Below are positions 36,140-45,234 of a stretch of 64,000 bases of DNA, piece by piece. Position 1 is the stretch's first letter. Every line of letters begins with the position of its first letter. A program made the translations under genes and the position numbers. This stretch comes from Alteromonas abrolhosensis (GTDB lineage Bacteria; Pseudomonadota; Gammaproteobacteria; Enterobacterales; Alteromonadaceae). The notes under the pieces were generated by a model that had not been told where the DNA came from, searched no databases, and saw only the letters and a program-made list of their open reading frames with translations. The stretch covers positions 1,143,287-1,207,286 of the forward strand of contig NZ_MEJH01000003.1 in the NCBI RefSeq assembly GCF_001953635.1, written 5' to 3'.

Positions 36140-37132
36140 ATGAGTAATCACGTTAACCATTTGCTAGCACAGTGGCTTCCGCTCAAAAACAAGCACAAAT
36201 GGGTGCTAGGTTTTATTTTTAAAACCGAAGGTTCATGCTACCGCAAAGCGGGCGCCATGATGTTGTTTAGCGACGCTGGGCATCAGTTAGGTATATTAAG
36301 TGGTGGCTGTTTGGAAAGTGACATCGTAAAAAAAGCACAGCGAGTAATGACAGACGGAGTAAGTCGTACCGCGGTTTACGATGACGAAGATGAAGAAGAT
36401 ATTGCGTTTAAGCTAGGTGTAGGTTGCGGCGGTGTGGTGCATTTAGCACTCGTACCAGTCAATGAGAACAACCAATATTTATCGTTGGATGTGGTCAGTA
36501 AAACCTTATCTAATGGAATGGCGTGTGAGTGGCGCTGCGCTGTTGATGGTACCTCAGGTAACTGCACGGTATGGGAAGACAGTTCAGCAAAACCAAGAAA
36601 AGCTGTTTTAGACACCGCAAATGGAAAGCAAACGTTGTCGGTTTTGATGCTGCCGCCCATCCACTTACTTGTTGTTGGTGGTGGATACGATGCAACCTTC
36701 ATGACCAAGCTTGCTAGTTTGCAGGGCTATTTAGTAAGCCTTTGGGATCCACGGCCCGCACAAGCAAGGCTTGAGCACTTTCGCGACGTAAATTATCTCA
36801 TTGAGGATCCATCAACCGAAGGCTTACGTCTTCATATGGGCGAGCACAATATTCAAGCGGCGGTGCTTATGTCTCACCACCGGGAAATTGACGCAAAGGC
36901 GCTGCAGGTGCTAAGCAAGCAGTCGTTAACCTATACCGCAATGTTGGGTCCACTGCATCGCAAGCAGGAAATTATGGATTTAGCCGGGCTTAGCGATACC
37001 AACTTTACTCAGTATTTCGCAAGCCCCGCTGGTTTTGACATTGGTGGCGAACTGCCTGAGCATATAGCGCTGTCTGTTATTGCCCAATGCCATGCGGTGT
37101 TTCATACCAAACCTACACATTTAAAGCGTTAG
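36140..37132 (+). CDS. XdhC/CoxI-family molybdoenzyme maturation protein
   Basis: A 330-aa XdhC-type protein: GFIFKTEGSCYRKAGAMML, LGILSGGCLESDIV, LGVGCGGVVHLALVP in the N-terminal XdhC domain and HLLVVGGGYDATFMTKLA with MSHHREIDAKAL and LGPLHRKQEI in the Rossmann C-terminal domain. XdhC binds Moco and sulphurates it for insertion into xanthine dehydrogenase-type enzymes. No such enzyme is in the window; the link is to the moa/mod genes 3 kb upstream. Its stop overlaps the 3' end of the convergent TonB receptor gene by 4 bp. Confidence 0.88.
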   Translation: MSNHVNHLLAQWLPLKNKHKWVLGFIFKTEGSCYRKAGAMMLFSDAGHQLGILSGGCLESDIVKKAQRVMTDGVSRTAVYDDEDEEDIAFKLGVGCGGVVHLALVPVNENNQYLSLDVVSKTLSNGMACEWRCAVDGTSGNCTVWEDSSAKPRKAVLDTANGKQTLSVLMLPPIHLLVVGGGYDATFMTKLASLQGYLVSLWDPRPAQARLEHFRDVNYLIEDPSTEGLRLHMGEHNIQAAVLMSHHREIDAKALQVLSKQSLTYTAMLGPLHRKQEIMDLAGLSDTNFTQYFASPAGFDIGGELPEHIALSVIAQCHAVFHTKPTHLKR

Positions 37133-39765
37133 AAAGACTTTCTGAAGGTAACGCCAAAGCTTCTAGGTGCGCCAGGGTAGGCCATGATCTTTCCGGTTTG
37201 TACCGGTACGTCAAAACCGCTTCGTGCAACGTACTTTTCATCGAAAACGTTGCGCGACCACGCAATAATTTCGCTATCCCATTGTGGGATAGTGAAACTT
37301 ACGCGAACGTTAAATAATGAAAAGTCGTCAGCATATTTGTACGGGTCGTTCGCATCATCAAGAAATACGTCCCCCGTGTATTGGTAGTCAATACTGGCGG
37401 AGGCAGGATAATTCCCAACTTCGAAATAGTGATTCAGCATAAGAGACAGTGAGTTCTGAGGCTCGAAGCCTACGCGGTCTCCGTCTCTTGAACAGAACGG
37501 GTCGTTAGGCTCCACACGGCCGGGATCGTCTATGCCGGTGTGCCACGTGTACGCAACCCAACACGTTCCGCGTTTAAACTCATCAAAGTTCGCCAATGTG
37601 CGCGATGCAACAGCGTGTAATTCAGTGCTTTCTGTCACTAGCCATGTGGCTTCAAGTTCTACACCTTTGACTATGATATCGCCCGCATTTTGCAGGTTGA
37701 ACCCCAATCCGGTAAAGGTCGTCGCCTGAAAGTCGCTAATTTGCGTATAGTGCGCCGCGGCATTTACGCGAACGCCGTATTCTTCAAAATCGTGTTTAAT
37801 ACCTATTTCGGCACTTCGTGATTTTTCAGCATCAAAAAGCGGGCTAAGCGAAGGTAAAATTCTGTCGGTATTCGTACCGCCAGCTTTGTATCCTGTGGCA
37901 AAACTAGCGTACGTTAGCGTGTTGTCATTTGGGTGATAAGCCAGTTTCACTGTGCCGGTTAACTGCGAATCATCAAGCTCTTCGTTTAAATCAGGGCGCG
38001 GCATAACTGCTGCTGATCCCAAGAAGAAATATCCCCAGCCCGCTTGTTGAAACGGTGCGATAGCGTTAAGGGATTGTGCTGTAGGGGCTTGTCCCGTCGC
38101 TAACGCAGCAGCGATGTTTTGCAACCCAACCACCGCACTCCCTACATTAGGCCATTGCGCAGGGTCTTGAGTTAGTCCGTCAATACCAGGCCCTTGCTCA
38201 TCGTAGGCTCCGACAATCGACTTTTCTTCGCGGGTATAGCGTAAGCCCGTTGTTAACGTGAAATCACGGTTTAACAGCCATTCCAGCTGAGAGAATAAAG
38301 CAATACTGTCTTGCTCTTGATTAGCGCTGTGTGCGAAAGCAGTGCCGGACGGCGCTGGTGCTGCAGCAGGCGCAATAAAACCTGATGTAACTGCAGATAG
38401 CTCGTTGATGGCGTTAGCCAAAGGCAGTAGTTCGGATGCAGCGGCATTAAAGAACGCACTGAAATCATCTTGCGTTGTGGTATCAAAAGTGAGATCTAAG
38501 TTCTGGCTGTAATAGTAAACACCTATTAATCCGCGCACATTCTCGCTGGTGTAATGTAACCTAACTTCTTGAGAAAATGACTGCTGTCTGGCGTCGTTAG
38601 TGGCGGTAAGAAGGTCGGCATCAGAAAAGTCAGTATCTATCGTATCTAAGCTATCAAACGCGCGGTACGCGCTTATACTCACTATGTCCCATGCTTCGTT
38701 TAAAGCCACATCAACTTGGACTGATAGCCCTTTATCTTCCATTTTTGAAAGGGGAGTTTGTGACAGCGACGTTCTATAGTCATAAAAGTTATCGCGCCCA
38801 TAAATAGTTGCATTGAATGGCGGTTGTAGTAGCAGAGCATCAGTGCCGAACTTACCCGCTATTTCATTAGCCTGAATATTGTTTTGGAAAGTCAGCGCGC
38901 CGCAGCAACGTTCGTCTAACTCGCCATAATCAGCAATAAGCCGTACGCTAATATCAGCCGTAGGAGTGTAAAGTAACTGTGCTTTTACCGCAGAACGGTT
39001 ACGGTTATTCAGGGTTTGCCCGCTGCGCTCATCGGTAATGAAGCCGTCGCTATGAGAGCTAAAACCCGAAACACGTATGGCAAGAATATCGTCGATAAGC
39101 GAAAACGACGAGCCTGCGCTCAAACGAACCAAATTATCGTTGCCAACAAGGGCTTCGGCAAAGCCGTTTCGATCATCGTGTGAAGGTGCGACAGTCGTTA
39201 ATGTCATTGCGCCAGCGGCGGTATTCTTACCAAATAAAGTGCCCTGTGGGCCACGTAACACTTCAATAGATTCAACATCGACTAAGTCGTTAATTAGCGC
39301 GTTTTGTCTTGAGCGGTAAACACCATCTACATATAAACCTACCGAAGATTCGAAGCCGAAGTTTTGTGAAGACGTGCCAATGCCACGAATTGAAAACCCT
39401 GAATTTGTTACACTTTGGTTTTGAAACGCGCCAAATGCAGGTACGTAGTTTTGCAGGTCAAACACATCTCGGCTTACGGTCTCAACCAAATCTTGACCTG
39501 AAAGTGCAGTAACCGCAACAGGCACATCTTGCAAGTTTTGGCTGGTTTTTTGCGCTTGAACAACAATGCGTTCTAGCGTCTTTTTGCTGTGCGGTGTTAA
39601 TTGGTTATCTTCACTAGCTTGGGCGCTTGGAGCGAGAACACAGGCCGACGTAATTATCGAGGCGATTATCGGGGTGCGGTAAAGACAACGAGTTATGGCA
39701 TTTAAAGATGTACCTGCAACAGTACCTGCTTTAGTACAGGGCAAAACGTGTGTAAGTGACTTCAT
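37129..39765 (-). CDS. TonB-dependent outer-membrane receptor, 878 aa
   Basis: Long signal region (to about residue 50, TPIIASIITSACVLAPSAQAS), TonB-box-like LERIVVQAQK, plug domain (VPVAVTALSGQDLVE; GFSIRGIGTSSQNFGFESSVGLYVDGVYRSRQNALINDL; IEVLRGPQGTLFGKNTAAGAM) and a barrel ending in VTFRKSF with terminal Phe. The plug belongs to the large group annotated as siderophore- or carbohydrate-type receptors in sphingomonads and alteromonads. No Fur box is evident. The substrate cannot be assigned. Confidence 0.92.
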   Translation of the reverse strand: MKSLTHVLPCTKAGTVAGTSLNAITRCLYRTPIIASIITSACVLAPSAQASEDNQLTPHSKKTLERIVVQAQKTSQNLQDVPVAVTALSGQDLVETVSRDVFDLQNYVPAFGAFQNQSVTNSGFSIRGIGTSSQNFGFESSVGLYVDGVYRSRQNALINDLVDVESIEVLRGPQGTLFGKNTAAGAMTLTTVAPSHDDRNGFAEALVGNDNLVRLSAGSSFSLIDDILAIRVSGFSSHSDGFITDERSGQTLNNRNRSAVKAQLLYTPTADISVRLIADYGELDERCCGALTFQNNIQANEIAGKFGTDALLLQPPFNATIYGRDNFYDYRTSLSQTPLSKMEDKGLSVQVDVALNEAWDIVSISAYRAFDSLDTIDTDFSDADLLTATNDARQQSFSQEVRLHYTSENVRGLIGVYYYSQNLDLTFDTTTQDDFSAFFNAAASELLPLANAINELSAVTSGFIAPAAAPAPSGTAFAHSANQEQDSIALFSQLEWLLNRDFTLTTGLRYTREEKSIVGAYDEQGPGIDGLTQDPAQWPNVGSAVVGLQNIAAALATGQAPTAQSLNAIAPFQQAGWGYFFLGSAAVMPRPDLNEELDDSQLTGTVKLAYHPNDNTLTYASFATGYKAGGTNTDRILPSLSPLFDAEKSRSAEIGIKHDFEEYGVRVNAAAHYTQISDFQATTFTGLGFNLQNAGDIIVKGVELEATWLVTESTELHAVASRTLANFDEFKRGTCWVAYTWHTGIDDPGRVEPNDPFCSRDGDRVGFEPQNSLSLMLNHYFEVGNYPASASIDYQYTGDVFLDDANDPYKYADDFSLFNVRVSFTIPQWDSEIIAWSRNVFDEKYVARSGFDVPVQTGKIMAYPGAPRSFGVTFRKSF

Positions 39766-40099
39766 TTTGGTTCTTTTTAATTTTAAAAGCGGTGAGCTTT
39801 AAACAAAATTAATCACGACAAGGTCGCGTCCATTTGCGAGCAGTCCTTTACTTTTAAATGCGTCTACTTCCTTAAGACGTCACGTGCTTTTTTCACTATA
39901 CAATCTATTGAACATATATTGCACGCATTTGACGGTATCATGTTGAGCTTTGTCTATAACGTGCAAAAAGTGATCAATTGCTTGCTGGTGCATAGTTTCA
40001 CATGATGCATACTCATTCAAAATATCAATTAAACTTATATCGCTGTTTTCCTTACTATGTTGATTGAAAGTTAACATATTAATAACATCGAGCAGTGGT
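39766..40099. other. Region between TonB receptor and the acyl-CoA dehydrogenase operon
   Basis: 334 bp that must hold the TonB-receptor promoter (left) and the operon promoter (right). A 65-codon ORF lies within it on the minus strand (39880-40077), listed separately. No operator or repeat recognised. Confidence 0.4.
39880..40077 (-). CDS. Doubtful small hypothetical protein, 65 aa
   Basis: An ORF whose product (NSDISLIDILNEYASCETMHQQAIDHF... MFNRLYSEKST) looks like a plausible helical protein, with no match I know. Against it: no ribosome site, and its start is only 22 bp from the divergent operon start at 40100, which leaves no room for both promoters unless the leaders overlap. It may be a shadow. 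Confidence 0.3.
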   Translation of the reverse strand: MLTFNQHSKENSDISLIDILNEYASCETMHQQAIDHFLHVIDKAQHDTVKCVQYMFNRLYSEKST

Positions 40100-40786
40100 A
40101 TGACAGACATCTATTTAGTGCGCCATGGTCAAGCGTCGTTTGGCAAAGCGAACTATGACAAACTCAGTGATCTAGGTGGGCAGCAGGCTGTCTGGCTCGG
40201 TGATTACTTCAAGCATCGAAATATTCAGTTCGACACAGTTTTTTCTGGTGACATGGTTAGGCATCACGAAACCAAGGACGGCATCGCTACTGGCATTGCG
40301 TCACAAAGCTATTCTCTACCTGAGGCCACGGTAAATAGTGCGCTGAATGAATTCAATTTCCAGGCTGTTGCTAAAGCTTACTTAACTCGTTACCCAGAAG
40401 CGAAAGTGCCTGAAGGTGCGTCGCCGTCGGAATACTATCGATTGCTAAAAAAAGCCATGATTGCCTGGTCGCAGGACGAACTGGCACATGAACTCCTTGA
40501 TGAAACATGGGGGCAGTTCGAAGACAGAGTTCACAGCATGCTCACGCATCTTAAAAGTATTGACGCGAAGCGTGTTCTCGTTGTGAGTTCTGGCGGTGCA
40601 ATTGCCATGATGCTCAAACACATTCTTGGCTACGATGCGGCCACCGTTGTGAATATGAATTTGCAGATCCGAAATGCCAGTTTTTCTCAATGCTTTGCCA
40701 ATGCGCGAGGCGTTCATCTAAATAACTTCAACAGCGTACCTCACCTGGATGTGATTGACAGGTTACACGCCATTACCTACAGCTAA
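40100..40786 (+). CDS. Histidine phosphatase-family protein (atypical)
   Basis: A 228-aa phosphoglycerate-mutase-fold protein with the N-terminal catalytic [10 protein letters not shown] (RHG) and a second block [12 protein letters not shown], where the usual His of the SHGG motif is replaced by Ser. This Ser form occurs in a subgroup of the family and may alter activity. ATG 40100 opens TDIYLVRHG; an upstream ATG at 40064 is less likely. First gene of a four-gene run: the acyl-CoA dehydrogenase starts 11 bp later. Confidence 0.85.
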   Translation: MTDIYLVRHGQASFGKANYDKLSDLGGQQAVWLGDYFKHRNIQFDTVFSGDMVRHHETKDGIATGIASQSYSLPEATVNSALNEFNFQAVAKAYLTRYPEAKVPEGASPSEYYRLLKKAMIAWSQDELAHELLDETWGQFEDRVHSMLTHLKSIDAKRVLVVSSGGAIAMMLKHILGYDAATVVNMNLQIRNASFSQCFANARGVHLNNFNSVPHLDVIDRLHAITYS

Positions 40787-40797
40787 ATGGGGCAGTT

Positions 40798-42030
40798 ATG
40801 AACTTTGAATATAATGAAAAGACCCAAGCACTTTTAGAAAAACTAAAAGCGTTTATGAACGAAGAAGTGTATCCAATTGAAAAGGATTACATTCACGCCG
40901 TAGAAAATGGCTCAGCCAATAATGGCGAAGGTCGTTGGAAAACGCCTGAAATGATGCATACATTGAAAAAGCGTGCAAAAGAAGCGGGTCTTTGGAATTT
41001 GTTTTTACCTGAAGAATATAAGCCATACGGGGCAGGCCTGACTAACGCAGAATATGCGCCACTTTGTGAAGAAATGGGCAGAGTTTTGTTTAGCTCTGAA
41101 ATCTTCAACTGTAGTGCGCCAGATACCGGCAATATGGAAGTACTGGCGAAATACGGTAACGAAAGTCAGAAAAAGCAGTGGTTAGAGCCTCTTTTAAACG
41201 GGGAAATACGCTCAGCCTTTGCTATGACAGAGCCTGCAGTGGCTTCAAGTGACGCCACTAACATCGAAACTTCCATTAAGCGCGATGGCGATGAATACGT
41301 TATTAACGGCCGCAAGTGGTACACCAGCGGTGCCATGAATGAAAACTGTAAAATTATGGTGGTAATGGGCAAAACTGATTTTAATGCCCCTCGTCACCAG
41401 CAGCAGTCTCAAATTTTAGTTCCTATGGACACCAAAGGTGTGACTATTGTTCGCCCAATGGCTGCAATGGGCTATTACGACGAGCCTATTGGTCATGCTG
41501 AAGTCTTGTTTGAAGACGTACGTGTACCGGCAGAAAACTTACTGCTTGGTGAAGGGCGTGGTTTTGAAATTGCACAAGGACGCTTAGGCCCAGGCCGTAT
41601 TCACCACTGTATGCGTCTTATTGGCTGTGCTCAGCGCGCGCTCGATATGGCGTGTGAACGAGTTGAGAACCGTGTGGCATTTGGCAAGCCGTTGTCAAAA
41701 CAGCAGTCGGTTAGAGAAAGCATTGCGCAGATGCACTGTGATATAGAACAGGCACGCCTGCTTACGCTAAAAGCGGCAGATAAGATGGATCGCTACGGTA
41801 ACAAAGTATCGCGCGACCTTATCGCTGCTATCAAAATAGTTGCGCCCACTATGGCCTGTAACGTTATTGACCAAGCCATACAGATGCACGGGGCTGCAGG
41901 TACAAGCCAAGATTTCGTTCTGTCTGCCATGTACGCTTATGCGCGTACCATCAAGCTAGCAGATGGTCCTGATCAGGTGCACATGATGCAGTTAGGTCGT
42001 AATCTTATTGCTGAGAAAAATCACGGGTAA
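40798..42030 (+). CDS. Acyl-CoA dehydrogenase (ACAD10/11-like)
   Basis: A 410-aa flavoprotein of the ACAD family: [99 protein letters not shown] and [12 protein letters not shown]. The motif order matches the ACAD domain of ACAD10/ACAD11. Directly downstream (9 bp) is an APH-like kinase, the other half of those human proteins, here a separate gene. This pairing predicts removal of a phosphorylated 4-hydroxy (or similar) group from an acyl-CoA. It could equally serve a branched or aromatic acyl-CoA. Confidence 0.9.
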   Translation: MNFEYNEKTQALLEKLKAFMNEEVYPIEKDYIHAVENGSANNGEGRWKTPEMMHTLKKRAKEAGLWNLFLPEEYKPYGAGLTNAEYAPLCEEMGRVLFSSEIFNCSAPDTGNMEVLAKYGNESQKKQWLEPLLNGEIRSAFAMTEPAVASSDATNIETSIKRDGDEYVINGRKWYTSGAMNENCKIMVVMGKTDFNAPRHQQQSQILVPMDTKGVTIVRPMAAMGYYDEPIGHAEVLFEDVRVPAENLLLGEGRGFEIAQGRLGPGRIHHCMRLIGCAQRALDMACERVENRVAFGKPLSKQQSVRESIAQMHCDIEQARLLTLKAADKMDRYGNKVSRDLIAAIKIVAPTMACNVIDQAIQMHGAAGTSQDFVLSAMYAYARTIKLADGPDQVHMMQLGRNLIAEKNHG

Positions 42031-42039
42031 GGAGTGAAC

Positions 42040-43098
42040 GTGTCTAAAGACAATGCGAAAGCCCCACATGCTCTAGACTTAGCAGTTTTAAATGAATATT
42101 TATCTTCTGCGTGCCCGAGTATTGGGCACGTCAAAAGCGCTGAGAAATTTGCAGGTGGGCAATCGAACCCGACGTTTAAACTTACTACGGATAACGGCGT
42201 TTATGTATTACGCCGTCAACCTCCGGGCAAATTACTGAAATCGGCTCATGCGGTAGACAGAGAGTTTCGCGTTATCAACGCGCTGCAAGGCTCAGAAGTG
42301 CCTGTGCCTAAAGTGTACCATTTATGTGAAGACCCCAGCATAATCGGTAGCATGTTCTACATTATGGCATATGTCGAAGGTGACATTTTCTGGAATAGCG
42401 CACTGCCTGAAATAGCATCTTCTGCTACTCGCAGTGCCATGTATGATGAAATGAACCGGGTGCTTGCAGCGCTTCATAGTGTAGATATTGAAAGTGCAGG
42501 CTTACGCGATTATGGAAAGCCTGGCAGCTACTTTGAGCGTCAGCTAAGCAGGTGGACAAAACAGTATCGTGCATCTGAACTTGAGCATATTGAAGAAATT
42601 GAAAGTCTTATTCAGTATCTTGAGGCCAACCTGCCAAAAGATGATGGACAAGTGTCGTTGGTTCATGGAGATTTTCGATTAGATAATATGATGTTTGATA
42701 TGTCTGATGCTAGAAATCCTAAAGTAGTCGCGGTGCTTGATTGGGAATTATCAACGTTGGGACATCCGTATGCGGACTTGGCTTACCAATGCATGCAGCT
42801 ACGCCTTCCCTCTGATATTGCACACGCAGCTGGGTTAGGTGGTTTAGACAGAGAGCAGTTAGGCATTCCAAGCGAACAGGAATATATTAACGCGTATTGC
42901 GAGCGAAGAGGTATTGACGCCATTAGCAATTGGACGTTTTACCTCGCATTTAGTTTTTTCCGTTTAGCCGCTATTTTACAAGGTGTGGTAAAACGCGCTC
43001 ACGATGGCAATGCGTCAAGCGAGAAGGCAATGCAGTTAGGTGCGATGGTGCGCCCATTGGCGCAAATTGCCAATCAAACTATACATCAAAGCGAATAA
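42040..43098 (+). CDS. APH-like phosphotransferase (ACAD10/11 kinase-type)
   Basis: A 352-aa aminoglycoside-phosphotransferase-fold kinase. GTG 42040 is chosen, with AAGGAG ending five bases upstream; GTG 42034 lies inside that site. Motifs: FAGGQSNPTFKL near the N-terminus, YVLRRQPPGKLL (ATP-binding Lys region), catalytic LVHGDFRLDNMMF and metal-binding VLDWELSTLGHPYADLAY. The family is the kinase partner of ACAD10/11-type dehydrogenases and of the levulinate-pathway kinase LvaA. Predicted to phosphorylate a hydroxyacyl-CoA before the dehydrogenase acts. Not an antibiotic-resistance gene on this evidence. Confidence 0.88.
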   Translation: MSKDNAKAPHALDLAVLNEYLSSACPSIGHVKSAEKFAGGQSNPTFKLTTDNGVYVLRRQPPGKLLKSAHAVDREFRVINALQGSEVPVPKVYHLCEDPSIIGSMFYIMAYVEGDIFWNSALPEIASSATRSAMYDEMNRVLAALHSVDIESAGLRDYGKPGSYFERQLSRWTKQYRASELEHIEEIESLIQYLEANLPKDDGQVSLVHGDFRLDNMMFDMSDARNPKVVAVLDWELSTLGHPYADLAYQCMQLRLPSDIAHAAGLGGLDREQLGIPSEQEYINAYCERRGIDAISNWTFYLAFSFFRLAAILQGVVKRAHDGNASSEKAMQLGAMVRPLAQIANQTIHQSE

Positions 43099-43173
43099 GC
43101 ACCTTATAACTTATTAAATGACATGCCATGCTACGTAATAGTGTGCACGTCGAACAAAGAAACTGGAGACAGT

Positions 43174-44148
43174 ATGAAAGCAATCGTATGCGAATCTTTT
43201 GGGCCACTTGATGAACTTCAATTTAAAGATGTTGCAGACCCGCAAGTTAAAAAAGGGCACGTAATCGTAAACGTTGAAGCTGCAGGGGTAAACTTTCCAG
43301 ACGGGCTGCTGGTGCAAGGTCTGTATCAAATGCAGCCAGACTTCCCGTTTATTCCTGGTAATGAGGTGGCAGGCACCATCTCTGAAGTAGGTGAGGGGGT
43401 AACCCACTTAAAAGAAGGGCAACGAGTTATCGCGCTGTCGAACTTAGGTGGTTACGCAGAAAAAGCACTCATCCCTGCCACGCATGTTATGCCGTTACCT
43501 GATCCTATTCATGTTAATGAGGGAGCAGCTCTGGTAACTGCGCATGCAACAGCACATCACGCGCTGAAGCAGCGCGCAAAACTACAGCCTGGCGAAACAC
43601 TGGTTGTAACCGGCGCAGCGGGTGGTACTGGCTTAGCGGCAGTGCAGATAGGCAAAATCATGGGCGCAAAAGTTATTGCAGTTTGCTCAACAGAAGAAAA
43701 ACTGGCGCTTGCTAAAGAGTATGGCGCTGATGTTTTAATTAACTACAAAGAAAAAGATCTAAAAGAAACGCTGAAAGAAGTCACAGGCGGTAAAGGAGTC
43801 GATGTAGTTTATGAATGCGTTGGCGGTGACACATTCCACGCTTGTAGCCGCAGTATGGCATGGGAAGGGCGTTTACTTGTGGTCGGCTTTGCAGGCGGTG
43901 AGATCCCGAAATTCCCGGTTAATTTAGCGCTGGTAAAAGGCTATTCAGTCATGGGCGTATTTTGGGGCTCGTTTACTCAGCACGATCCAAAAGGCTTCGC
44001 GGAAAACATGCAAGAGCTTTTAACTTGGTATGTGCAAGGTAAGGTTAAGGTGGTCGTAGATGAAGCATTACCCTTAGAACAAGCAACGAAAGCCATGGCC
44101 AAGGTAATGAACCGGGAAGTGAAAGGCAAGATGGTGCTTGTGCCCTGA
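43174..44148 (+). CDS. NADPH:quinone oxidoreductase-family protein (MDR)
   Basis: A 324-aa zinc-free medium-chain dehydrogenase/reductase: MKAIVCESFGPLDELQF, GVNFPDGLLVQGLYQMQPDFPFIPGNEVAG and the NADPH-binding VTGAAGGTGLAAVQIGKIMGAKVIAV. ATG 43174 has GGAG upstream, and an upstream start at 43123 is unnecessary. The family reduces quinones or acts as an enoyl/acryloyl-CoA reductase; the location after an acyl-CoA dehydrogenase and its kinase favours the latter. A spacer of 75 bp separates it from the kinase gene, and a strong nested terminator follows. Confidence 0.88.
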   Translation: MKAIVCESFGPLDELQFKDVADPQVKKGHVIVNVEAAGVNFPDGLLVQGLYQMQPDFPFIPGNEVAGTISEVGEGVTHLKEGQRVIALSNLGGYAEKALIPATHVMPLPDPIHVNEGAALVTAHATAHHALKQRAKLQPGETLVVTGAAGGTGLAAVQIGKIMGAKVIAVCSTEEKLALAKEYGADVLINYKEKDLKETLKEVTGGKGVDVVYECVGGDTFHACSRSMAWEGRLLVVGFAGGEIPKFPVNLALVKGYSVMGVFWGSFTQHDPKGFAENMQELLTWYVQGKVKVVVDEALPLEQATKAMAKVMNREVKGKMVLVP

Positions 44149-44180
44149 TCCTACAGGCCTGGCAAGAAAGTAAGTTAACG

Positions 44181-44266
44181 AAAAAGCCTGAGCATTCTGA
44201 AGTGACCCCAGTAATGGAATAGTACAACTACTGGGTGTCACGTCATTCTACGGTTCAGGCTTTTTT
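44181..44266. terminator. Bidirectional terminator with nested inverted repeat in its loop
   Basis: Outer stem: AAAAAGCCTGA (44181-44191) with TCAGGCTTTTTT (44255-44266). Inside its loop a second stem pairs GTGACCCCAGTA (44202-44213) with TACTGGGTGTCAC (44229-44241), 12 bp with one bulged T. The outer stem has A- and T-runs for both strands and separates the quinone oxidoreductase gene from the convergent lipoprotein gene. The inner repeat may be a small insertion remnant. Confidence 0.8.
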
Positions 44267-44286
44267 CGTGAGTCATTGAATATTGG

Positions 44287-45051
44287 TTATTCTGGTACTA
44301 ATTCTACGTTGAATTCTCTGGTCAACACATGACATAAGTCTTTACCAATGCCTAAATTATCTACCTGATAGTCTTGATAACCCTGTTTTTGTACTGTGAG
44401 GGTGTAAAAGCCAGGACGTTCTTCCAGCATTGCAATCAAATCGTCTTCTGCACAATCCGTTTCATCAACTATAACAGTTTCAGAAAACGCTTCTTCTATT
44501 GCAGTAGCAGTAACTCCACATGCGCTTGGCATTTGTGTTGTTTGATCGGTTACTGAAAGCAAGAGGCCATCTTCTACCGTTGCTGTACAGGCCACATCAC
44601 CAGCGGCGATAAGGTTGCTAATTGTTAGGGTATATTCGTCGTCAGCCGTTTGCTCGTTGATATCGACCTTGATTTCGGTTGGGTAGCCGAGTTCTGGGTC
44701 ATATTTAACCGATAGCGACTCCGCACGGCTTTCTTCTAATGAAATAAGTTGATACAAGCTATCAATGCTTTCCGTATACGCATCATCTAGCGGTAGGGCA
44801 ATATTGCCTTCTATAATAGTTTGAGAGGTGACCTGACTACCTTCTACCAGTACTAAGCGAGGAAGTATGGTTTCTTCGGTGCAAAAACATGAAATTTGAT
44901 ATTCAAACTGATAATTGTCGATATTCGCGCTTTCCCACTTTGCGCGGTTGGCGTTAAGGTCGTCGAGTACATCGTTTGAATCGCTACCACCGCAGCCTAA
45001 TAATAGCGTAGTAGCAGAAATCGTCGCAGCGATACGTAAAATAGTAGTCAT
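44287..45051 (-). CDS. DUF6174-type lipoprotein, 254 aa
   Basis: Lipoprotein signal MTTILRIAATISATTLLLGC, with the lipidated Cys in LLLGCGG. The N-terminal mature part (ANRAKWESANIDNYQFEYQISCFCTEE ... LVLVEGSQV ... LYQLI ... KYDPELGYPTEIKVD) is the DUF6174 pattern, including the conserved Cys pair. The C-terminal ~90 residues form a separate beta domain (YTLTVQKQGYQDYQVDNLGIG), perhaps carboxypeptidase-regulatory-like. Function unknown; probably attached to the outer membrane facing the periplasm. Monocistronic. Confidence 0.82.
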   Translation of the reverse strand: MTTILRIAATISATTLLLGCGGSDSNDVLDDLNANRAKWESANIDNYQFEYQISCFCTEETILPRLVLVEGSQVTSQTIIEGNIALPLDDAYTESIDSLYQLISLEESRAESLSVKYDPELGYPTEIKVDINEQTADDEYTLTISNLIAAGDVACTATVEDGLLLSVTDQTTQMPSACGVTATAIEEAFSETVIVDETDCAEDDLIAMLEERPGFYTLTVQKQGYQDYQVDNLGIGKDLCHVLTREFNVELVPE

Positions 45052-45126
45052 AACATTCCTTGTTTTTTATTTTTCATGATTAGCCACGATAATAGAGCTC
45101 GCAGCAATTTTGTGACAATTAGAAAA

Positions 45127-45166
45127 TAAAAAAGCGGCTTTGAATTTCACGTAATACAAAACCGCT
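45127..45166 (-). terminator. Terminator of the alpha-amylase gene
   Basis: AGCGGCTTTG (45133-45142) pairs with CAAAACCGCT (45157-45166) with one mismatch; on the minus strand the stem is followed by a T-run. It lies about 70 bp after the amylase stop. Confidence 0.8.
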
Positions 45167-45234
45167 CTGCAATTTATACTAATACAATTGTTGTTAAAGT
45201 AAACAGTGTTACTTGGGAACGTTTTGGCGCTGAG

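Noticed and set aside
42040-43098. Aminoglycoside resistance gene
   Set aside because: The fold is APH-like, but the acyl-CoA dehydrogenase operon context and ACAD10/11-type motifs point to metabolism.
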